This document shows, one piece after another, positions 1 through 5,908 of a stretch of 8,208 nt of DNA. A model generated the notes under the pieces. That model was given only the letters and a program-made list of their open reading frames with translations, was not told the DNA's origin and ran no database searches. Origin of the DNA: CAYGZA01 sp964354135 (GTDB lineage Bacteria > Planctomycetota > Planctomycetia > Pirellulales > Thermoguttaceae); NCBI GenBank assembly GCA_964354135.1, contig CAYGZA010000306.1, forward strand, positions 1 through 8,208. Direction: 5' to 3'. Position 1 is the stretch's first letter. Each line of letters starts with the position of its first letter. A program made the translations under genes and the position numbers.

Positions 1-1
1 G

Positions 2-1768
<1,767 letters not shown>

Positions 1769-1772
1769 GAGA

Positions 1773-1801
1773 CTCACCACGGAGGCGCGGAGGGCACGGA
1801 G
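1773..1801 (+). repeat. CACGGAG-type dispersed repeat unit, left copy
   Basis: A 29-base unit made of three CACGGAG-like heptamers (one reads GCGCGGAG). It begins 5 bases after the uvrB stop. An inverted copy lies at 1916-1944, matching at 25 of 29 positions. From memory, this sequence recurs in intergenic regions of Planctomycetes and other environmental genomes, where spurious translations give peptides like TTEARR. No transposase is present, so it would be a non-autonomous dispersed element. Confidence 0.75.
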
Positions 1802-1820
1802 TAAGAGAGAAGGGATTACC

Positions 1821-1849
1821 TGATGGCCGATAGCTGAAGGCTGATAGCT
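1821..1849. repeat. GCYGATAGCT direct repeat (second dispersed repeat family)
   Basis: GCCGATAGCT (1826-1835) and GCTGATAGCT (1840-1849) are near-identical decamers with a 14-base period. Upstream bases TGATGGC extend the pattern. Read on the minus strand it gives the LQLSAIR-type peptide I recall from spurious intergenic translations in environmental genomes. It lies between the two inverted CACGGAG units, so two repeat families are nested in one 184-base gap. The function is unknown. Confidence 0.6.
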
Positions 1850-1852
1850 TGT

Positions 1853-1877
1853 GAGCGAGCGGGGCCTCGCTGCGCTC
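1853..1877. other. Imperfect hairpin in the uvrB/hemL convergent gap
   Basis: GAGCG (1853-1857) pairs with CGCTC (1873-1877), and AGCG (1858-1861) pairs with CGCT (1868-1871), with one bulged G at 1872 and a GC-rich loop. It sits between two converging genes and could end transcription from either side. No run of T follows on either strand, so it is not a classical intrinsic terminator. It may simply be part of the repeat cluster. Confidence 0.35.
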
Positions 1878-1915
1878 GACCCACGCTGCCAGTTTTCCCG
1901 ATTCCTCGTATGCCG

Positions 1916-1944
1916 CTCCGTGTTCTCCGTGCCTCCGTGGTGAA
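1916..1944 (-). repeat. CACGGAG-type dispersed repeat unit, right (inverted) copy
   Basis: This is the reverse-complement partner of the unit at 1773-1801. On the minus strand it reads TTCACCACGGAGGCACGGAG followed by AACACGGAG. It starts 8 bases after the hemL stop codon in hemL's direction. The two units enclose 114 bases, so a transcript of the gap could fold into a long stem. The four differences between the copies argue against a very recent duplication. Confidence 0.75.
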
Positions 1945-1952
1945 TCCCGGCA

Positions 1953-3263
1953 CTAGCCTGCTCCTTGGGTCGCCACCAAGTCGGCCAAGACCTCCCGGGC
2001 CGCGGCGACCGTGGCGTCGATGTCGGCCTCGGTGTGCGCCGTGGAAACGAACAAGGCCTCGAACTGGCTGCACGGCATGTAGATGCCCCGCTCGATCATT
2101 CCCCAGAAGTAGCGGGCATAACGCTTCGTATCGCAGCGGGCGGCCACGTCCCAATCGGTGACCGGATCGGGGTTGAAGAACAAGGTCATCATCGAGTTGA
2201 ACCAACCGATCGAGAAGGGGATGCCGGCGGCCCGAGCAGCCTCCTCGAGCCCGGTGGCCAGCCGCGTGGAGAGCTGCTGGAGCCGGTCGTAAGGGTTCGT
2301 GTCGCGGAGCACCTTGAGCGTGGCGATGCCCGCCGCGGTGGCCAGCGGGTTACCGCTCAGCGTGCCGGCCTGGAAGACCTTTCCGGCCGGCAAAACGTGA
2401 TCCATGATCTCGGCCCGGCCGCCGTACGCCCCCACCGGGAGCCCGCCGCCGATGATCTTGCCCAGGGTCGTCAAGTCCGGCTTCATGCCGAACACCGCCT
2501 GCGCGCCGCCGTAAGCCACGCGGAAGCCCGTCATCACCTCGTCGAAAATCAGCAGGGCACCGTAGCGCGACGTCAGGTCCCGCAGGGCCCCGCGAAACGC
2601 CGGCGACGCCTTCACGCAGCCCATGTTGCCCACCACCGGCTCGACGATCACCCCGGCGATCCTGCTGCCGTGCTCCCCGAACGCCGCTTCCAGACCCTCG
2701 GGGTCGTTGTACTTGAGCGCGAGAGTGTCCTTCGTCGTCCCGGCCGTGACGCCCGGCGAATTGGGTACGCCAAGCGTGGCTGCCGAACTCCCCGCGGCCA
2801 CCAGCAGGCTATCCACGTGCCCGTGGTAATTGCCGGCGAACTTGACGATCACCTCCCGGCCGGTGTAGCCCCGGGCCAGGCGGATCGCGCTCATCGTGGC
2901 CTCGGTGCCGGAATTGACCAGGCGGACCTTTTCGATCGAGGGGATGGCTTCGACGATCAGTACCGCCAGCTCGCTTTCCGCCTCGGTGGGGGCGCCGAAG
3001 CTGGTTCCTTTGCGAAGGGCCGCTTCGACGGCCGCAACGACCTGCGGATGCCCGTGCCCGAGGATCATCGGGCCCCAGGAGCCGATGTAGTCGATGTAGC
3101 GGTTGCCGTCGAGGTCGTAGAGATACGCCCCTTCGCCGCGGTCGAAGAAGATCGGCTCACCGCCTACGGCCCCGAACGCCCGGGCGGGACTGTTCACACC
3201 GCCGGGCATCAGGCGTCTGGCCCGGGCAAACGCGGTGTGGCTTTTCTGGCGGGATAAGGCCAT
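1953..3263 (-). CDS. hemL: Glutamate-1-semialdehyde 2,1-aminomutase
   Basis: This PLP-dependent class III aminotransferase-fold enzyme isomerises glutamate-1-semialdehyde to 5-aminolevulinate, the last step of the C5 route into tetrapyrrole (heme) synthesis, in the cytoplasm. It is 436 residues, the usual family length. Visible motifs are GGVNSPARAF (residues 21-30), VNSGTEATMSAIRLARG (116-132), the cofactor-contacting DEVMTGFR (241-248) and TLGKIIGGGLPVGAYGG (266-282), with K269 as the Schiff-base lysine. QAGTLSGNPLA (298-308) also fits the family. The ATG at 3263 is chosen because AGGAG lies 8 bases before it and the protein then begins as family members do. The frame stays open upstream, but that extension overlaps the exonuclease gene and is not family-like. 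The start lies 26 bases after the exonuclease stop, so read-through from that gene is possible. It converges with uvrB. Confidence 0.97.
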   Translation of the reverse strand: MALSRQKSHTAFARARRLMPGGVNSPARAFGAVGGEPIFFDRGEGAYLYDLDGNRYIDYIGSWGPMILGHGHPQVVAAVEAALRKGTSFGAPTEAESELAVLIVEAIPSIEKVRLVNSGTEATMSAIRLARGYTGREVIVKFAGNYHGHVDSLLVAAGSSAATLGVPNSPGVTAGTTKDTLALKYNDPEGLEAAFGEHGSRIAGVIVEPVVGNMGCVKASPAFRGALRDLTSRYGALLIFDEVMTGFRVAYGGAQAVFGMKPDLTTLGKIIGGGLPVGAYGGRAEIMDHVLPAGKVFQAGTLSGNPLATAAGIATLKVLRDTNPYDRLQQLSTRLATGLEEAARAAGIPFSIGWFNSMMTLFFNPDPVTDWDVAARCDTKRYARYFWGMIERGIYMPCSQFEALFVSTAHTEADIDATVAAAREVLADLVATQGAG

Positions 3264-3289
3264 TGTGCGTTCTCCTGAACAGCCTTGCG

Positions 3290-4018
3290 TCATCCTGGGT
3301 GGGCGTGGCTCCTGCCGAGCCATTGCGTGAGTTGGTGCCGCGGAATGGGACTGCTCATCCAGGAGGTGTCCGGCGCGGGCAGCCGGAGCGCCTCGCGGAC
3401 GGTCAGCCAGCCCCGCCTCAAATCCATCGAGCTGGTAGTGCCCCGGCGCGTCGTCCATTCGAATCGGCGCCGCTCGTCACAGGTGCGGGCGATCTCAAGC
3501 GCAATCCGCACGTCCTGGGCCACATAGTCGAGCACGTCCTGATAGCGGCCCTGCGCCCAGAGCTTTGGAGCCAGCCATCCGGACATTCCGGGCGGCTTGC
3601 CCGGGATTCCAAGGGCTTGGGCCGCCCTGTCGAGCGCAACAGGGAAGCCGCGATCGCAGAATACGTGAAACATCATGTCCACGTGATCCAACGCCAGATC
3701 CTTGCACTCGTCGAGCAAGCCGGACTCCTCCCCAAGGACGTCGAAATCGAACCCTAGACCGTTCCAGGTCAGGAGCGTGTAGCCGTCCCCAACCAGCTTG
3801 GCCAGTTCACGGACCACACTGCCTGCCTCGGCCTGGGACATCCGTTCTGCGGGAGTCCCGTCCGCGTTCCTTCCGTGCCACAGGATCGGTTTCTCAGCCT
3901 CGCATCGCAGTGCAGCAGCACAAGCGATCCCCAGCGGGCGATGCGGCCTCCAGTCAAAATCGACGCCTGGAACGTCCTTTGCGGTCTCAAGGTCAAACGC
4001 CGCGTACTTCCGTGTCAT
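3290..4018 (-). CDS. DEDD-superfamily 3'-5' exonuclease (RNase H-like fold), PolB-exonuclease-like
   Basis: This is a predicted nuclease of 242 residues. FDLET near the N-terminus supplies the first two metal-binding acids (D9, E11). LLTWNGLGFDFDVL (82-95) is the second motif with an N-G-x-x-F-D core. DVLDYVAQDV (161-170) is the third motif with Y165 and D169 spaced as in DEDDy exonucleases. The C-terminus (PAPDTSWMSSPIPRHQLTQWL, 214-234, one stretch) resembles what I recall of stand-alone proteins related to the exonuclease domain of family B polymerases. The substrate is unknown; DNA or RNA trimming is inferred from fold only. ATG 4018 is preferred because FDLET then starts near residue 8; a GTG 12 bases upstream is an alternative. 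A REPIN-like hairpin ends about 30 bases before the start, and hemL follows after 26 bases. Confidence 0.8.
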   Translation of the reverse strand: MTRKYAAFDLETAKDVPGVDFDWRPHRPLGIACAAALRCEAEKPILWHGRNADGTPAERMSQAEAGSVVRELAKLVGDGYTLLTWNGLGFDFDVLGEESGLLDECKDLALDHVDMMFHVFCDRGFPVALDRAAQALGIPGKPPGMSGWLAPKLWAQGRYQDVLDYVAQDVRIALEIARTCDERRRFEWTTRRGTTSSMDLRRGWLTVREALRLPAPDTSWMSSPIPRHQLTQWLGRSHAHPG

Positions 4019-4047
4019 GGGAGGACTCACTTTCTCACACAGCATCA

Positions 4048-4135
4048 CGGGAAAAGGGGTCAGAACGGTTTTCCGAGCCGGAGGCGACGAGCGATGCAGA
4101 CAGGGCCGAGAAAATCGTTCTGACCCCTTTTCCCG
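4048..4135. repeat. REPIN-like element: two inverted REP-like units
   Basis: Units at 4048-4079 and 4104-4135 are inverted copies matching at 28 of 32 positions. Each contains GGGAAAAGGGGTCAGAACG. A 24-base spacer (4080-4103) separates them, so the whole can fold into a long hairpin. Paired REP units in this geometry are REPINs, non-autonomous elements thought to be moved by RAYT (REP-associated tyrosine) transposases. I recall this core from many environmental genomes, but no RAYT gene is in the window. It fills the gap between the aspartic protease gene and the exonuclease gene. The TGA stop of the former lies 3 bases outside the palindrome. In mRNA the hairpin could separate expression of the two genes. 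Confidence 0.8.
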
Positions 4136-4137
4136 AG

Positions 4138-4572
4138 TCAATACAATTCGATCACCTGTTCTCCGCCGTGGGCGGGATTGCCGATCAGGTGTTGACCGAC
4201 CGGATCGACCACAAAGTCCATCAGCTCCAGCGGCACCTGCCCGATCAGGACGGGGCAGTCGTCGGAGACTTCGATCACGTCGCTGGGGCAGTCCCGGCCC
4301 AGCACGGTCAGGCGAACGGTGCCGTAGACCTGGGCGACTCTTGGCCCAGTGCTGGTGCGCACCGACCGCGTGTGCAAGGGGCGGAGCCCGAGTTGCTGAA
4401 CCAGCCGCCTCGGCATCGACAACATGCTCGCCCCGGTGTCCACCAGGGCGTCGGGCACCTCGACGCGGCGAACTTGATCGGCACGCAGCAGGCCCTGCGA
4501 CGCGTTCTCCAGGTCGTGCAGGTTTTCAATCGTCGCTGTAACCGCGACTCGACCCATCGTTTGGCTCTCCAT
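4138..4572 (-). CDS. Clan AA (retropepsin-like) aspartic protease, single domain
   Basis: This small predicted aspartic protease has 144 residues, about the size of one retropepsin monomer, so an active enzyme would presumably be a homodimer. The key motif is ALVDTGASMLSMPRRLVQQL (42-61) with catalytic D45-T46-G47-A48 in the hydrophobic D-[ST]-G-A context. PVLIGQVPLELMDFVVDP (107-124) matches the family's second conserved strand/loop before the C-terminal NPAHGGEQV. No signal peptide or membrane segment is seen, so it is probably cytoplasmic. ATG 4572 is chosen because GGGAG precedes it by 8 bases; ATG 4557 (MGRVAV) is possible. A TAGAAT -10-like element lies about 50 bases upstream. The stop codon abuts the REPIN-like hairpin, which may have replaced the native 3' end. 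The substrate is unknown. The family is often found among small mobile accessory genes. Confidence 0.75.
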   Translation of the reverse strand: MESQTMGRVAVTATIENLHDLENASQGLLRADQVRRVEVPDALVDTGASMLSMPRRLVQQLGLRPLHTRSVRTSTGPRVAQVYGTVRLTVLGRDCPSDVIEVSDDCPVLIGQVPLELMDFVVDPVGQHLIGNPAHGGEQVIELY

Positions 4573-4614
4573 GGCTTGCTCCCATCCAAAGCGCGAGCCT
4601 CCTCTTCATTCCTG

Positions 4615-4643
4615 TCCCTCATTCTAGCACGGTTCTGAAGAAG
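4615..4643 (-). promoter_or_regulatory. Promoter-like direct repeat, copy 1 (upstream of aspartic protease gene)
   Basis: On the minus strand this holds AGAACCGTGCTAGAATGAGG, with TAGAAT (4621-4626) resembling a -10 box. No convincing -35 box lies 16-18 bases upstream. It matches 5228-5256 at 26 of 29 positions. Both copies end about 40-55 bases before a gene start on the same strand, the main argument for a promoter or leader role. Confidence 0.5.
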
Positions 4644-4699
4644 GTGATCTGGAGTGTGTAGTCGTCTTTCGCAACGACCGCCGCCACTCCGGGGTTCAC
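4619..4699 (-). pseudogene. Truncated DUF2442 gene remnant (first ~20 codons)
   Basis: Bases 4639-4699 align with the first 61 bases of the intact DUF2442 gene (5480-5540) at about 53 of 61 positions. Translated from GTG 4699 they read VNPGVAAVVAKDDYTLQITF, against MNPRVTAVVPNDDFKLQITF in the intact gene. After this the frame runs straight into the promoter-like repeat and stops at TGA (4619-4621), giving only 26 residues instead of 88. The conserved glycine/acid strand, the WP motif and the PDTLY motif are absent. It lies 10 bases after the stop of the 80-residue gene. The simplest reading is duplication of a DUF2442-plus-promoter segment followed by an internal deletion. It may still be translated as a peptide, but no function is implied. 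Confidence 0.75.
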
Positions 4700-4709
4700 G
4701 CCCCGCCTC

Positions 4710-4952
4710 TTACCGAAGCTCCCTCTCCACTTGGTCCAAGGGGATCCTCTCCTTCCCTTCCTTGAACTCGTCGAGCATCGTCAAGAACGCGTGGTTGCGC
4801 CGCAGGAGCTCGACTTCCGTGGCAAACTCGTCCGCATGGCTGACCAGGAAGGAATCCCCTTGGTCCGTCTTGACCAAGAGGGAGTCGCGCCGAGCCATGT
4901 CCAAGAGCTCCGCAGCGGAAACTGGCGCCGAGGAAAGGTCGACTGTCTTCAC
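4710..4952 (-). CDS. Small protein, weakly Phd/YefM-antitoxin-like
   Basis: This is an 80-residue acidic protein that I cannot assign firmly. It begins MKTVDLSSAPVSAAELLDMA, has a short strand segment (SLLVKTDQGDSFLVSHADEF), then a helical, charged region (ATEVELLRRNHAFLTMLDEF) and ends LDQVERELR. The order of S-x-x-ELL helix, two strands, D/E-x-F-E-x-E-x-x-x-LR helix and C-terminal helix resembles Phd-type antitoxins and related orphan proteins, but this is a pattern impression only. GTG 4952 is chosen because GAGAGGTGG lies just upstream; an in-frame ATG at 5003 would overlap the preceding gene and add a basic, unrelated tail. It follows the 65-residue gene by 22 bases, so the two are probably co-transcribed. 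Confidence 0.6.
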   Translation of the reverse strand: MKTVDLSSAPVSAAELLDMARRDSLLVKTDQGDSFLVSHADEFATEVELLRRNHAFLTMLDEFKEGKERIPLDQVERELR

Positions 4953-4974
4953 AATACCACCTCTCTTCCCCTCC

Positions 4975-5172
4975 CTACGGCGACCACGGATGTGCCAAAT
5001 CACTGCGTGCCTCGGAGCGGTCGGGGACTTTCGCGAGATGGAATTCGCCCGATCCCTTCAACTGGTCCTCGATGGCTTGGTAATATGCCACTACCCGGTC
5101 GACATCGTGCCCGCATTCCGCAGAGATCAGGTGGCGGACCTGTCGAATGGTCTTGATTTCCTGATCAGGCAT
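4975..5172 (-). CDS. Conserved-looking small hypothetical protein
   Basis: This 65-residue protein begins MPDQEIKTIRQVRHLISAEC and has a predicted helical core with GHDVDRVVAYYQAIEDQL. The I-R-x-x-R-x-x-I-S-x-E-C-G-H-D and YY segments resemble short orphan proteins I recall from Cyanobacteria and Planctomycetes; no function is known to me. ATG 5172 is chosen because GTGGAG sits 9 bases before it; ATG 5181 and GTG 5187 are in frame but overlap or abut that binding site. A promoter-like repeat with a TAGAAT -10 box lies about 60 bases upstream. It is the first gene of a two-gene unit with the antitoxin-like gene 22 bases downstream. A toxin-antitoxin role is possible but unproven, and the sequence shows no recognised toxin motif. 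Confidence 0.6.
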   Translation of the reverse strand: MPDQEIKTIRQVRHLISAECGHDVDRVVAYYQAIEDQLKGSGEFHLAKVPDRSEARSDLAHPWSP

Positions 5173-5227
5173 CGGACTCATCTCCACTGACGTAATTGAG
5201 CGGTGTGGTCAGTAGGGGCACCGGCCA

Positions 5228-5256
5228 TCCCTCATTCTACCACGGTTCTGAGGAGG
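5228..5256 (-). promoter_or_regulatory. Promoter-like direct repeat, copy 2 (upstream of the 65/80-residue gene pair)
   Basis: On the minus strand this reads AGAACCGTGGTAGAATGAGG with TAGAAT at 5234-5239. It lies 17 bases after the stop of DUF2442 and about 55-60 bases before the 65-residue gene. No -35 box of good quality is seen. It is the sister of the repeat at 4615-4643. The 86-base gap (5188-5273) holds nothing else that I can identify. Confidence 0.5.
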
Positions 5257-5273
5257 AGCCCAGCGGAGCGGTA

Positions 5274-5540
5274 TCAGGCACAGCCTGGACTGCCCCCGCT
5301 TGACACGAGTTTCCTCGAGTCCTCGTACAGCGTATCGGGGCAAATATCCTGCTCGTGGGGCCACACGACCGTGCCGCCTTCGACCTGGGCTTGCCGGAAG
5401 TAGTTGAGGTCCCGGAGTTCCTTGAACACGCCGAAATCCAGGAGAGGGGCGCAGTCGTAGACGCCGACTTCTCCGTTGGAGAAGGTGATCTGGAGTTTGA
5501 AGTCGTCGTTCGGAACGACTGCCGTCACTCTGGGGTTCAT
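5274..5540 (-). CDS. DUF2442 family protein
   Basis: This 88-residue cytoplasmic protein shows the DUF2442 pattern: MNPRVTAVVPNDDFKLQITF (1-20), then F-S-N-G-E-V-G-V-Y-D (20-29), APLLDFGVFKELRD (31-44), FRQAQVEGGTVVWPHEQDIC (48-67) and PDTLYEDS (68-75). The molecular function is unknown. The family is commonly adjacent to DUF4160 genes, as here. The start is three bases after the DUF4160 stop, with GAGGTG overlapping that stop, so translation is probably coupled and the proteins likely act together. The last 13 residues (RKLVSSGGSPGCA) look less family-like and may come from a changed 3' end. A truncated second copy of this gene's 5' end lies at 4639-4699. Confidence 0.85.
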   Translation of the reverse strand: MNPRVTAVVPNDDFKLQITFSNGEVGVYDCAPLLDFGVFKELRDLNYFRQAQVEGGTVVWPHEQDICPDTLYEDSRKLVSSGGSPGCA

Positions 5541-5543
5541 GGC

Positions 5544-5813
5544 TCACCTCAAAGGATCGATCTTGAAGGGATGCTGACCGCCGACGGCAAGCTGCCAGTC
5601 TGCCAGAAGCTCATCCCCGTGAATCTCAATCCACGCAAGGACCAATCTCATTTTACCCGGAGGAAGCGTCCCTTCCAGCACCTCCCCATCGCGGATGGCG
5701 ATCACGGCCTCGTGGTCCTGGTACCTGACGTGAACGTGCGGGCGGTTATGGCGATTGTTATCCATGAAGTACATGGACACGATGATCCCGTAAAACATGG
5801 ATATTACCGGCAT
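5544..5813 (-). CDS. DUF4160 family protein
   Basis: This 89-residue protein begins MPVISMFYGIIVSMYFMDNN and continues with RPHVHVRYQDHEAVIAIRDG (23-42), VLEGTLPPGKMRLVLAWIEI (44-63) and the C-terminal H-x-x-ELLADWQLA block. These are the hallmarks of DUF4160: the PxISxFYGI start, the HxHxRY strand and the W-x-x-x-H-x-x-ELL-x-x-W helix. The biochemical role is unknown; the His-x-His could bind metal or nucleic acid, but this is speculation. ATG 5813 is chosen because AAGGGA lies 6 bases before it. A GTG at 5831 overlaps the core box of the attC-like site and is rejected. The gene starts 17 bases after that box, as first genes of integron cassettes do. It is coupled to DUF2442 by a 3-base gap. 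A toxin-antitoxin-like pair is possible but not shown. Confidence 0.88.
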   Translation of the reverse strand: MPVISMFYGIIVSMYFMDNNRHNRPHVHVRYQDHEAVIAIRDGEVLEGTLPPGKMRLVLAWIEIHGDELLADWQLAVGGQHPFKIDPLR

Positions 5814-5829
5814 GCTTAGTCCCTTGGCC

Positions 5830-5908
5830 ACCTAACGTTCGCCATCAGGGGTGGGAACACGCAAGCGAAGCGCCGCTTGTGACCGTCCCCTGCATGGCGG
5901 GGTTAGAC
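5830..5908 (-). other. Integron attC-like recombination site (79 bp)
   Basis: On the minus strand the site starts with GTCTAAC (5902-5908, fits RYYYAAC) and ends with GTTAGGT (5830-5836, fits GTTRRRY). Between them an imperfect palindrome pairs GCCAT with ATGGC, CAGGGG with CCCCTG and CAAGCG with CGCTTG around a GCGCTT loop. One unpaired G lies between the first two stems, like the extrahelical bases of attC sites. The length is in the usual attC range (about 57-141). Gene context also fits: the TAA stop of the AlbA_2 gene is inside GTCTAAC, and the ribosome binding site of DUF4160 follows GTTAGGT within 6 bases. No integrase gene is in the window, so this could belong to an array extending elsewhere or to an integrase-less cluster. 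Confidence 0.85.

Noticed and set aside
1965..3257. Long rightward open frame of 430 codons opposite hemL
   Set aside because: It is the antisense shadow of a clear, full-length hemL in high-GC sequence. Its product is Arg/Gly/Ala-rich with no domain.
3264..3458. N-terminal extension of hemL starting at 3458
   Set aside because: It overlaps the exonuclease gene, encodes non-family sequence, and the ATG at 3263 has a good ribosome binding site and a normal HemL start.
4019..4141. N-terminal extension of the exonuclease gene through the REPIN-like hairpin
   Set aside because: The extra residues are the translated repeat (REKGSERFSR and the inverse), and the catalytic FDLET belongs close to the N-terminus.
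3565..4638. Rightward open frame of 357 codons across the exonuclease and protease genes
   Set aside because: It runs antisense to two genes with catalytic motifs and through the repeat hairpin; its composition is that of a shadow frame.
4953..5003. Upstream ATG (5003) as start of the 80-residue gene
   Set aside because: It would overlap the preceding gene by 29 bases and add a basic tail; GTG 4952 has a strong ribosome binding site.
5188..5273. A second attC at the 3' end of the DUF2442 gene, expected if it were a closed cassette
   Set aside because: No RYYYAAC/GTTRRRY boxes are present on either strand in this gap, so I do not call a site.
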